DNA of 64,000 bases from Amoebidium appalachense (Eukaryota > Ichthyosporea): contig CAVNZM010000018.1 of NCBI GenBank assembly GCA_963693365.1, positions 2,356,001 to 2,420,000 on the forward strand, in the 5' to 3' direction. Each line of letters opens with the position of its first letter. The stretch's first letter is position 1. The notes beneath the pieces were generated by a model. It was given only the letters and a program-made list of their open reading frames with translations, was not told the origin of the DNA and ran no database searches. Of the stretch, positions 14,809 to 33,632 are shown piece by piece. Both the position numbers and the translations under genes were made by a program.

Positions 14809-15736
14809 ACGCGCTTGTGTGCGTGTGCATATGTATGGTGGACCAATATTCCTAAAATCACCTTTGCACCCATGCCTATTATCACCATCAGCAAAAAAAT
14901 CTTTAGTCAATCTACGGCTATACGACTATACACACGTGTACATGTTAGCATTATCAAATTACTGATAATTTAGCATTATCAAATTACTGATAATTTCTTC
15001 GTTCTTACCTATTCAGATGAAAACCATTTGCCGTTTATACTAACAAAAGATCCCCTCACCAGTGCACAATTTGTCAGTGCTGCAAATCCGTTGGATTTGG
15101 TGTCACTGGGGGTTCTTCAGATCAGAGTGGCTGAAGTGTTCAAAGGCCGTACGGACATTCAGGTAAGTTTGCTCTCATGAGCCCCTCCTCACAGGATACG
15201 AAAATTGTGCTCGAATATGCTTAGCGTGTATGTCTGTCTGTGTGTGTGTGTGCTTGTGTATTGGGTTTATCTCCCCGTTACCTCCACAAATCACACAATA
15301 CACACCTGAACATAAACACGCACAAGCACATGTACAAACAGCGTCTCTACACGCATACCAACAACACCCCATACCACATCAGTCCACACGCATATGTCTA
15401 GAATGAAGAAAAAACTACTCTGCACCGACAAAAAAACAAAGCCAATAACACATTCCCTACCCATGCTAAAATCACACACCCAAGTAAGATCACCAACCCG
15501 TAAGAAAATCAGTTTTCAACCCATGCTATGAATTTTCTTTAACATTAAATAATTTTCAACAGGGGGGTGTGATCGAAGTGCAAACCCCGCTTGCAGGCAA
15601 CCCCTGCAGTGCAAATTTGCAGCGAGGGGGGTCTTACCTATTGACCCTCGTGGAGAAGCCCAACAGTTACCTTGCAAGCAGCTGTGGCACAAATGTCCCT
15701 TGGCAGTTCCTTGATGCTGACCTGGAAAAGTATTGA
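13392..15736 (+). CDS. Secreted NTR-domain (TIMP/netrin-like) protein
   Basis: Model: join(13392..13572, 15017..15162, 15563..15736), 166 residues. Residues 1-20 form a signal peptide (MRSSFFSFVLALAAALAAKG). The rest matches a single NTR module: CDC motif, a second Cys about 12 residues on, 'DSVIKGTV', 'LQIRVAEVFKG', 'IEVQTP', 'CSANLQRGGSYLLTL', then 'SSCGTNVPW' near the end. This is the order seen in TIMPs and netrin/PCOLCE NTR domains. Exon 2 has a good acceptor (TTCAG) and donor (GTAAGT), exon 3 an AACAG acceptor, with phases 1 and 0. The exon 1 donor sits in GGTGTGTGTAA, where only the phase-1 choice at 13573 keeps the frame open. In true TIMPs the first Cys is the mature N-terminus. Here about 7 residues probably precede it, so metalloproteinase inhibition should not be assumed. 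Intron 1 is full of tandem repeats. Confidence 0.8.
13828..13988. repeat. 81-bp tandem duplication in intron 1
   Basis: Two copies of an ~81-bp unit containing ATCACTCTGGGGATCACTCA, offset 81 bp, with only a few differences. The second copy lacks the AAGCAGCACGTTT tail, which reappears at about 14010. Confidence 0.85.
14119..14600. repeat. 130-bp tandem repeat, ~3.6 copies, intron 1
   Basis: Units start at TAACAATACCTCACTGG at 14119, 14249, 14379 and 14509, with a truncated unit at 14585. The period is exactly 130 bp and divergence is only a few bases per unit, so the expansion is recent. Confidence 0.9.
14946..14995. repeat. 25-bp direct duplication containing a palindrome
   Basis: Two adjacent copies of a 25-bp unit that contains ATTATCA-N6-TGATAAT, an inverted repeat. 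The pair ends about 20 bp before the acceptor of exon 2 (15015-15016), in the branch-point region. Confidence 0.85.
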
Positions 15737-15849
15737 ACCCCCCCCCCCCCCCCCCTCCCCCTCCCCCCATGGTTGCTCTGTGTCGTGCATATGTAAGCAC
15801 ATATGCATTTTTCGCTGCACTTCATTAGTTTGCACACACATCTTCACCG

Positions 15850-16160
15850 TTTTGCTCACCTTGCATAAGCAACCCTGCTCGTCTTTGATCAAGACGGGTT
15901 GACCCACCCAAGTTCAGTTGATGCTGCTGTCTGAGTTGGAGAGTCGTATATATGCGGGCTAAGGGGTTGAAACTCAGACGCAATTGATGACTTGGGCCCT
16001 CCCTGAGGATGAGCTGTGCTTATGACGCATACTGTGGGCATGGCTGATGTTGCATACTTGAATGTTTGCCTTTGCATGTGTCCTGCACCATGCTTCTCAT
16101 CGTGTATGCGTACTTCGTACCGTGTTCCGCATTCAAACCCCCCCCCCCCCCCCCCCCCCC
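15850..16160 (+). mobile_element. Dispersed poly(C)-tailed repeat, divergent subfamily
   Basis: Shares with the copies at 18331 and 27657 the words GCATAAGCAACCCTGCTCGT, GATCAAGACGGG, CTGAGTTGG, GAAACTC and CTGAGGATG, and ends in ATTCAAACCC followed by a C tract (16137-16160). The middle and right parts differ from those copies and match the reverse copy at 40490-40625, which defines a second subfamily. The CTGAGTTGG...GGTTGAAACTC spacing resembles RNA polymerase III A and B boxes, suggesting a tRNA-derived SINE, but the similarity is weak. Confidence 0.7.
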
Positions 16161-16400
16161 TGACAAGTCAAATGCATAGCTACCAGCGCAAATGCTCCAC
16201 ACTTGCTGCATTCACCACATGCACTGCACGACTTGCTAAAACATTGCTTAACAAAGGCTACTCGTTTAGACTCTTGCACCACAAAATGCACAGCTTTCTC
16301 GCCACACACCCGCACATATACCGTGGCGTTCACTCCTCTCACATACTCTCCATCATCACTAAAAAGATCAACACTCCCTAGTCCCCCACTCTATCCCGGT

Positions 16401-16436
<36 letters not shown>

Positions 16437-16652
16437 TACCAGCCCCTACACCCCTCCCCCCCCCCCCCCCCTCCCCCCCCCCCTCTCTCTCCCTCTCCCT
16501 CTCTCTCCCTCCCTCTCTCTCTCTCTGTCTCCCTCTCTCGCTCTCTTTCGTTCTCTCTCGTTCTCTCCCTCCCTCTCTCTCTCTCTCCCTCTCCCCCCTC
16601 TCTCCCCCTCTCCCCCCCCTTCCCCTCCCCCCCCCCCCCCCCCCCCCCCCCC

Positions 16653-16797
16653 TCGGGTACTGTGGATGACGTGGGCCCCCCCTGAGGATGGGCTCTGCTT
16701 ATTATGCATACTCTTTATGTATGGCTTGCATTCTGCATCGTGTTATCCGTTTGTTCTTGTGTACTTCGTACTTTTTGACGCATTCAAAACCCCCCCC
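16653..16797 (+). mobile_element. 5'-truncated copy of the poly(C)-tailed repeat
   Basis: Begins at CTCGGGTACTGTGGATGACG and continues through TGAGGATGGGCTCTGC and GACGCATTCAAAA into a C tract, nearly identical to the 3' half of the 18331 copy. The 5' third is missing and is replaced upstream by a long C/CT tract. Confidence 0.85.
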
Positions 16798-16926
16798 CTC
16801 TCTCTCTCCCCCCGCTCCTTTTCCCAAACAATTCCCCCGCCGTTCTTCTTTCTCAGCCGGCTAGGTTTTTTGGGTTGCCTGGTAAGTTTTGAAATGGAGG
16901 TCTCGTCTCTGATCTGTCCACCACAG

Positions 16927-16928
<2 letters not shown>

Positions 16929-16992
<64 letters not shown>

Positions 16993-17040
16993 CTTCCCCC
17001 TCCCTCCCTCCCCTCCCTTCCCTCCCTCCCCCCCCCCCCC

Positions 17041-17090
<50 letters not shown>

Positions 17091-17170
17091 CCCCCTTCTC
17101 CTCCCCCCCCCCCCCCCCCCCATTCCCCTCCTACCTTCTTTTTCCCCCCCTTCCCCCCCCCCCCCCCCCC
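16929..17170. repeat. Long T and C homopolymer blocks
   Basis: A T run of about 64 bases (16929-16992), a CCCT block, a C run, a second T run (about 17049-17090) and further C runs. No coding content. Confidence 0.9.
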
Positions 17171-17582
17171 CCCTGGCCAAACCCTGTATACACTCTTCTC
17201 ATCAGCAGGTCTCTAACCCACTCTGCAGAACGTTTTACGCATTTCTCCCCTCGGAGAACTTGGTCGTTGGTGCGTTTTTGTCTGACATCTAACGACTCTG
17301 CAGGGTCCCCTGAGACTACTGACACTCTAACATTCCCTCCCCTCTCTTACTTCCCCCCCCCCCCCCCCTCCCCCTTTCCCTCCTCCTTCCCCTCCCATTT
17401 TCTCTGCACACCCAACAGGTCTTAACCAGATCTGCACATCGTTAGTCACAATCTTCTCACATATATGAGAGAATGATCGTATTGGTACGATTTGTCTAAT
17501 ATCTGACGATTCTGCAGCATCCATAAGACCCCCCTCCCCCCCTCCCCTCCCCTCCCCCCCCCCCCCCCCCACCTTCTCTCTC

Positions 17583-17593
17583 TCCCTCTCTCC

Positions 17594-17664
<71 letters not shown>

Positions 17665-17697
17665 TTCCTCCTTTTTTTTTTTTTTTTTTTTTTTTTT
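17583..17697. repeat. (CT)n and T tract
   Basis: CT microsatellite of about 75 bp followed by a T run, part of the same pyrimidine-rich region as 16380-17560. Confidence 0.9.
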
Positions 17698-17761
17698 TTG
17701 GCGCCTGTTGTTTTGCTTGTCATTTGTTGTTCTGGTTGATTACCTGTAATCTTCGCTTATT

Positions 17762-17798
<37 letters not shown>

Positions 17799-18330
17799 TG
17801 TGCGGGGTTGCACATACCGGTGTCTACTTTTCTTCTTACTGTTTTTCTCTCCACACACTTCATCTGTCCACTTCTGCATACCCCCTTTCATAGCTATAGA
17901 CACACTTCACACATTGCGTTACGCGCACGCATGCACACACCGCTCTGTTGGCGACAGCTCCCTTGGAACCCATGCGGCATGTTACCCGCCGGCGTAACAT
18001 AACTCGGACTATCGGTTTGGCTTTTTTCAAGCCCAAAGCAATGGGTGATACCATATTTCCGGCTGACATCCGGGGGCATAGCTTTCCGTTCGAAGACGAT
18101 AAAGTTCCGCCCTAGTAAGCGTGTTACTACCCTGCGGCGTGGGTCAAATCTCATATTTTCCCCTCTGATTACGAATTCTGTGGCCTTCGGGACTTAATTC
18201 TTTTCAGCTGGTGTAGTATGTTAGCCAGGGAAGTATCGACTTAGGTATCGACGGGGGAGCTTCCTAGAAGCCCCGTCTCCTGAGTTCCTATCTATATTTT
18301 TCTTGCTTCTGCTTACTGCTGCAACTTTAA

Positions 18331-18608
18331 CCCCCGGCCTTTCCCACTGCCCTTGCCTGCATAAGCAACCCTGCTCGTCTCTGATCAAGACGGGTGACCT
18401 ACTCATGTTCAAGTGAAACAGTATCTGAGTTGGGTTTCGTTAACGAGGGGAATAGGTCGAAACTCGGGTACTGTGGATGACGTGGGCCCCCCCTGAGGAT
18501 GGGCTCTGCTTATTATGCATACTCTTTATGTATGGCTTGCATTCTGCATCGTGTTTCCGTTTGTTCTTGTGTACTTCGTACTTTTTGACGCATTCAAACC
18601 CCCCCCCC

Positions 18609-18625
<17 letters not shown>
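18331..18625 (+). mobile_element. Full-length poly(C)-tailed dispersed repeat
   Basis: A body of about 267 bp starts at CCCCCGGCCTTTCCCACTGC and ends at GACGCATTCAAA, followed by about 27 C. It is almost identical to the copy at 27657-27950 over its whole length, which fixes both borders. A-box-like (TATCTGAGTTGGG) and B-box-like (GGTCGAAACTC) words lie about 35 bp apart in the left part. No clear target-site duplication is visible. Confidence 0.85.
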
Positions 18626-18639
<14 letters not shown>

Positions 18640-18754
18640 CTGCATCCCTGCCCCTTTTACCTGACCATGTATATGCTTGGTGCTGATATTAAACATCAGC
18701 ACGTAGACTTTACATAAGTATATATGCACATGCACTGGATACTGTAGAATAGAA

Positions 18755-19160
18755 ACAAGTATATATGCACATAGTTAAAAACAAGTATATATGCACATAG
18801 TTAAAAACAAGTATATATGCACATAGCTAAAAACAAGCATATATGCACATAGCTAAAAACAAGCATATATGCACATAGCTAAAAACAAGCATATATGCAC
18901 ATAGCTAAAAACAAGCATATATGCACATAGCTAAAAACAAGCATATATGCACATAGCCAAATACAAGCATATATGCACATAGCCAAATACAAGCATATAT
19001 GCACATAGCCAAATACAAGCATATATGCACATAGCCAAATACAAGCATATATGCACATAGCCAAATACAAGCATATATGCACAGAGCCAAATACAAGCAT
19101 ATATGCACAGAGCTAAAAACAAGCATATATGCACAGAGCTAAAAACAAGCATATATGCAG
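18755..19160. repeat. 26-bp minisatellite, 16 copies
   Basis: Unit ACAAGCATATATGCACATAG plus six variable bases. Variants change in blocks along the array: GTTAAAA units first, then GCTAAAA, then GCCAAAT, then units with CAGAG instead of CATAG. Long open frames on the minus strand are products of the 78-bp (3 x 26) periodicity. Confidence 0.95.
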
Positions 19161-19224
19161 TGCATATATAGTGTACACACGAATGTACACGAGGTACCAT
19201 CTTGAGGACCAGAACACACTTCCT

Positions 19225-19269
<45 letters not shown>

Positions 19270-19349
19270 CAACAACAACAACAAAACAAATACACACACA
19301 CACGCACCAAGAACAGAAGACTGTTGCAGAATGTGTGCAAAGACACGCT

Positions 19350-21154
19350 ATTGATTATAACCCAGATACTATTATCATTATATGAATATTGATTATAACC
19401 CAGATACTATTATCATTATATGAATATTGATTATAACCCAGATACTATTATCATTATATGAATATTGATTATAACCCAGATACTATTATCATTATATGAA
19501 TATTGATTATAACCCAGATACTATTATCATTATATGAATATTGATTATAACCCAGATACTATTATCATTATATGAATATTGATTATAACCCAGATACTAT
19601 TATCATTATATGAATATTGATTATAACCCAGATACTATTATCATTATATGAATATTGATTATAACCCAGATACTATTATCATTATATGAATATTGATTAT
19701 AACCCAGATACTATTATCATTATATGAATATTGATTATAACCCAGATACTATTATCATTATATGAATATTGATTATAACCCAGATACTATTATCATTATA
19801 TGAATATTGATTATAACCCAGATACTATTATCATTATATGAATATTCATTATAACCCAGATACTATTATCATTATATGAATATTGATTATAACCCAGATA
19901 CTAGAATCAATAACCCAGATACTATTATCATTATATGAATATTGATTATAACCCAGATACTATTATCATTATATGAATATTGATTATAACCCAGATACTA
20001 TTATCATTATATGAATATTGATTATAACCCAGATACTATTATCATTATATGAATATTGATTATAACCCAGATACTATTATCATTATATGAATATTCATTA
20101 TAACCCAGATACTATTATCATTATATGAATATTGATTATAACCCAGATACTATTATCATTATATGAATATTGATTATAACCCAGATACTATTATCATTAT
20201 ATGAATATTGATTATAACCCAGATACTATTATCATTATATGAATATTCATTATAACCCAGATACTATTATCATTATATGAATATTGATTATAACCCAGAT
20301 ACTATTATCATTATATGAATATTGATTATAACCCAGATACTATTATCATTATATGAATATTGATTATAACCCAGATACTATTATCATTATATGAATATTG
20401 ATTATAACCCAGATACTATTATCATTATATGAATATTGATTATAACCCAGATACTATTATCATTATATGAATATTGATTATAACCCAGATACTATTATCA
20501 TTATATGAATATTGATTATAACCCAGATACTATTATCATTATATGAATATTGATTATAACCCAGATACTATTATCATTATATGAATATTGATTATAACCC
20601 AGATACTATTATCATTATATGAATATTGATTATAACCCAGATACTATTATCATTATATGAATATTGATTATAACCCAGATACTATTATCATTATATGAAT
20701 ATTGATTATAACCCAGATACTATTATCATTATATGAATATTGATTATAACCCAGATACTATTATCATTATATGAACATTGATTATAACCCAGATACTATT
20801 ATCATTATATGAATATTGATTATAACCCAGATACTATTATCATTATATGAATATTCATTATAACCCAGATACTATTATCATTATATGAATATTGATTATA
20901 ACCCAGATACTATTATCATTATATGAATATTGATTATAACCCAGATACTATTATCATTATATGAATATTGATTATAACCCAGATACTATTATCATTATAT
21001 GAATATTGATTATAACCCAGATACTATTATCATTATATGAATATTGATTATAACCCAGATACTATTATCATTATATGAATATTGATTATAACCCAGATAC
21101 TATTATCATTATATGAATATTGATTATAACCCAGATACTATTATCATTATATGA
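19350..21154. repeat. 38-bp satellite array, ~47 copies
   Basis: The unit starts ATTGATTATAACCCAGATAC and ends TATTATCATTATATGAAT. Period 38 bp over about 1.8 kb, almost perfectly homogeneous. A few units read ATTCATTATA, one has GAACATTG, and one array break occurs at about 19901-19910. There are no spacers, so it is not a CRISPR-type array. It ends abruptly at 21154, about 170 bp before the first recognised exon of the next gene. Confidence 0.97.
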
Positions 21155-21321
21155 ACCAGTACCTCCAGATTCTAACTGCACCATGTTCCTAGACATTCCA
21201 GCAAGCATACCCGTGATAAGATCCGATACAATTAGATATCCAACCAGATATGTCCTCGATACTAATAGTCTGACCACCAACACATCTCCACACACACACA
21301 CACTCACACACACTCACACAG

Positions 21322-29778
<8,457 letters not shown>

Positions 29779-29854
29779 GACAGGTTATCACTCAAAGGGT
29801 CGAAAATTTAAGTTCCGCACCCAGGAATTTGGGTCTTCTTCGCCCAGAAATTGG

Positions 29855-30115
29855 AATTTCGACACCAAGAAATCGGAATTTCGACACCAAAAAATCGGGA
29901 TTTTGACACCAGCAAGGGCAAGGGCAAGACTCAAGCTCACTTAGCAACCACTAGATGTTGCACACATGTTGATAAAAACTTTTCTCGTTATATACTGCAA
30001 CACCGGAAACTTTTCTCGTTTTCCGTCTTTCTGTTGGGAAAACAAAAAAAATTCTCGTTATATACTGCAACACCGGAAACTTTTCTCGTTTTCCGTCTTT
30101 CTGTTGGGAAAACAT
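29855..30115. repeat. Two short tandem duplications after the PSI gene
   Basis: A ~22-bp unit (GGAATTTCGACACCAAGAAA) occurs three times at 29855-29913. A 70-bp unit (TTCTCGTTATATACTGCAAC) occurs twice at 29982-30115. They create a spurious 155-codon open frame. Confidence 0.85.
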
Positions 30116-30675
30116 TACTCAACATTAGTAAAGAGGAGAAATTACATTACACACACCAAATCCCACATTGCATTAGCACGCTATTTAGAAAAAGATTATT
30201 ACCACTTATTATGAGCATAGGAGAGAGGGGGAAAAAAGGGGGGGGGGGGAAACTCCTACCAAAGAAAGGGGTATTTAATTTACACCTATGTACACTGAAA
30301 TTTCCCATCTGTATTTGAACCACCCCCCCCCCCCCCCCCCCCCTCTTTCATCTGCATTAGACCCCCCTTGGTGTTTTTTTCCTGGTTGTTTTCAAATTTC
30401 CGAGCACCCCGCACTTCTTGTAGCTAGTGCACGAGGTGTGAGGTAACTACGTGTTGTGCCGTGGATTTAGACCAATAAAATGACTTTTGGCTTGTGCATG
30501 TAGCCGGTCATTATAAACAACAAACACACCTGCCTAAAATGGTTATTGCCATGATAGGCAAAGCCAATCTCCATTATCCAATCACTGTGAAGATCATAAT
30601 AAGACACCGTGCAGAATGCCGGCTTACGCAATTGTGGTATTCCTTGCTGTAGATCCATTGAAAATGAAAAATACA

Positions 30676-30708
<33 letters not shown>

Positions 30709-31575
30709 ATATCGTTTCTGTAAATCTATTTTTATCTATACCGTTTCAAGAAAATCGTTTTTTCATGTGATCAATTATCATGATCAATATGCTTATATAA
30801 GACTTAATGCACATTTGCCTGCCGCTCGATTCAAAGCATTGGCGTATACGTATGCATACTGTATATAGGGCTCACATCCATTCGAATTCGATACATTTGA
30901 TTCACGAACGATTTATCTGGTACTTGTAGAAACTCCATAATCGCAACCGTACCAACATATGGAATTTTATTGGGTCGGTTCAGACAGAAAGAAAGCAGAA
31001 TGCAAGTGCGTGTATGCTTGTGTGTGTGTGTGTGGACGCACGCGTGTTTGCGTGTGTGTGTTTGTGTGTGTGTTTGTGTGTGTGTATGTGTATGTGTGTG
31101 TGTGTGTGTTTATGTGTGTGCGTCGTGTGTGTGTGTGTGTGTGTGTGTAAAACAAAATACAAAAGGAAAACAAAATGGCTAACTACATTTACATATAAAT
31201 TTATGCACGTGCAGACGACCTTGCGTTCCCCAACATACAAGTAGGTCTGTGCGCCGGCCGGCGCCAAAACATAACGAGACTGTTATTGATGTTGGGTTGC
31301 AAGTGGTTGTTACCTCCCTCTCCCCCCCTCCCCCCCCCCCCCCCCCCTGGCCCCCCCGCCTCACGCCCCCCCCCCCCCCCCCCCTCCCCCCCTCCCCCCC
31401 CAATCCTGCAGTTGGCGGATCTGCCAAATGTTATGACCCTTTTCCCTTTCATTTAACCCCCCCCCCCCCCCCCCCCCCCCCCATTCCCCCCTTTCTTGCC
31501 ACACTGTGTTATCAGTCTAGGGAGAGATTGCCATTGCCGAAGTACCAAGTTTACTTGTGGTCCTCCAAAAACATA

Positions 31576-31840
31576 TAGCTGAAAACCACCAAGTGCAATA
31601 TGTTCTAAATTGCTTGCAATTTTTTTATAATATTATTATTATCTTGTTGTTTTACTTATTTATGTAGCTGAAAACCACCAAGTGCAATATGTTCTAAATT
31701 GCTTGCAAATTTTTTATAATATTATTATTATCTTGTTGTTTTACTTATTTATGTAGCTGAAAACCACCAAGTGCAATATGTTCTAAATTGCTTGCAAAAA
31801 ATTTATAATATTATTATCTTGTTGTTTTACTTATTTTACA
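31576..31840. repeat. 89-bp tandem repeat, 3 copies
   Basis: Units begin TAGCTGAAAACCACCAAGTG at 31576, 31665 and 31754 with only a few changes, each ending in an AT-rich TTATTATTATCTTG region. Confidence 0.9.
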
Positions 31841-32053
31841 GAACTGTTTGGTAACCCGATGATATGCATGGGCAGGCAATAAAACTTTCCACGTGCACTG
31901 AGTGCCAGGTGGGCAACATATTTCAGTGAAGTCTGGAATTGGCACCCCCCCCGAAATGTTCCCGAACATAAAATCATCATTCTACGGTGTCTGTCAATAT
32001 ACCATGCTCACAAGCCAGTACTGCAATTATACTATTCAGTTTACTTCAAAGCA

Positions 32054-32100
<47 letters not shown>

Positions 32101-32606
32101 GCCTCTTCCCATTCCCTGCCCCCCCAATTTTTTTTATTTTATGTTTTTCATACTCAGTGACTAAAATCATGGCACCCGTGTTTTCTAGATATATTTCCTT
32201 TCATTGTGTTCAACGTCTATGTGTGTGTGTGTGTGTGTACATGTTTGTGTGTGTGTAATGTGTTTGTGTGGGGAAGTGAAGGTTGTTTGCATTTTTGTCT
32301 TCTTAGTTGTTTTTGTATTCTATTCGATTATTACTTTGTGTGTACATGTGGAAAAAAACAAATAACAAAAAAATTACCAATGACCACCGCCCAGCTTGAA
32401 TCACCCTAGCTCTAGTGTAAAAAAATAATCATTATCAGCCACAAACCCTTCTAGTACACTCGCCCTAAATGCCATATTCACATTACTGAGTTGATTTAGG
32501 TGTGTTTCTTACTCTATTATTTTTAAACAACTGTCTGCCTATAGCTATTAAAACATTAAAATGTACATGTGTTTGTGTGTGTGTGTGTGTGTGTGTGCCA
32601 CAGGCC

Positions 32607-32654
<48 letters not shown>

Positions 32655-33223
32655 ATATAGAATTTACCGTCCTCATCCCCGTGTCCCCCTAAACCGGTGT
32701 TAGCAGACCTTTGAGGTTTTTGTGATTGGATTGGTAGTTCTATTACATTAAAATTTTCAAAATGTCGTTGTACCAATGATATAGTACTTTGTAAAAAAAA
32801 ATGTCGCCGAATTTCTCTAAAAAAAGTGCGTTCCATTCTGGGTTAGAAACAAAAACCGTTTTGATACGGGAATCACCTGACCTCTGCCGTCATTCAGCCC
32901 AGCGTGTTCACAGTAGACTCCTAAAACGCTGGTTTTTTTCTTTTTATTTCAAAGCCCCGAGTACGTACACCCTCTCGGGCCCAACTTTAGGGCACTATAT
33001 TTCAATTTTCTCATTATCAAATATATAGTTATTTTAGGCTTTTTCATTAGTATCTTAAGAATATTTAGCGATTTTGATGTCATAAAAACAACTAAGCAAC
33101 GCTTCGATGGTTTTTGATGCCTCACAAAATGGCCTTAGGTCCCCTCCAAATTCCGGATTTGAGGTCCGGCAAACAACGCATTATATATATAGATAATGCA
33201 GCTTTATTTCCCCCTCCCCCTCC

Positions 33224-33254
<31 letters not shown>

Positions 33255-33632
33255 AAAAAAAAAAAAAAACACCCCTCGCCTCCCGCCCCTTTTTCTAAAC
33301 ATTCCTACTTTTTCTCTTATTCAACATGATAACGACCGTCAAAAAGGCCATACCTTACCAAATTTAGGCGAATGCACTGGGGGAAGGGGGGGGTTTGAAT
33401 GCGTCAGGGGTAGTAGAGAGCAAGCGAGCGGCTGGGGGGGGGGGGGGGGGGGGGAGAGGGCGAGGAAGGGAGGTGGGGTGTGAGAGAGGGGGGGGGAGGG
33501 GGGAGGGGGGGAGGAGGGGGGGGGGAGAAAAGGCATAAGCCCTCCCAAAATCATACTGTTGCAATCCGAAGATGTCTCAGGCAACATACACCTCCCCCCC
33601 CCCCCCCCTCCCCCCCCACCTCCCCACACATC

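Larger units (their letters stand above)
15737..21321. other. 5.6 kb repeat block between two genes
   Basis: Filled with dispersed-repeat copies, C, T and CT tracts, a 26-bp minisatellite and a 38-bp satellite, listed separately. I found no convincing exon. The 17980-18200 segment is unique sequence with short open frames on both strands but no recognisable product. A possible coding stretch just after the satellite (21155-21290) lacks good splice sites. Confidence 0.6.
29779..33632. other. 3.9 kb without a recognisable gene
   Basis: Contains short tandem duplications (listed), C/G runs, a GT block at 31008-31148 and a candidate AATAAA at 30474-30479, about 700 bp after the PSI gene stop. 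The small open frame at 32801-33028 has no recognisable product. Confidence 0.6.

Noticed and set aside
18331-18420. 5S rRNA-derived SINE head
   Set aside because: A few words (ACCCTGCT, GATCAAGACGGG) recall 5S rRNA, but they are out of order and too short; the A/B-box-like words further right are a better, still weak, hint.
18879-19299. Repetitive CIYACIWLCAYMLVF minus-strand protein
   Set aside because: Direct consequence of the 26-bp minisatellite read in 78-bp periods; no promoter, domain or exon support.
19350-21154. CRISPR-like array
   Set aside because: The 38-bp units are contiguous with no unique spacers, and the genome is eukaryotic; it is a satellite.
21155-21290. Extra upstream exon of the PSI-like gene (EPVPPDSNCTMFLDIPA)
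   Set aside because: Open and not simple-repeat, but I could not find a convincing acceptor/donor pair in the right phase.
29851-30318. 155-codon frame after the PSI gene
   Set aside because: Length is created by a 70-bp and a 22-bp tandem duplication; the product is a repeat artefact.
33480-33570. Gly-rich protein frames near 33.4-33.6 kb
   Set aside because: Poly-G tract translations at the end of the F-box gene region.
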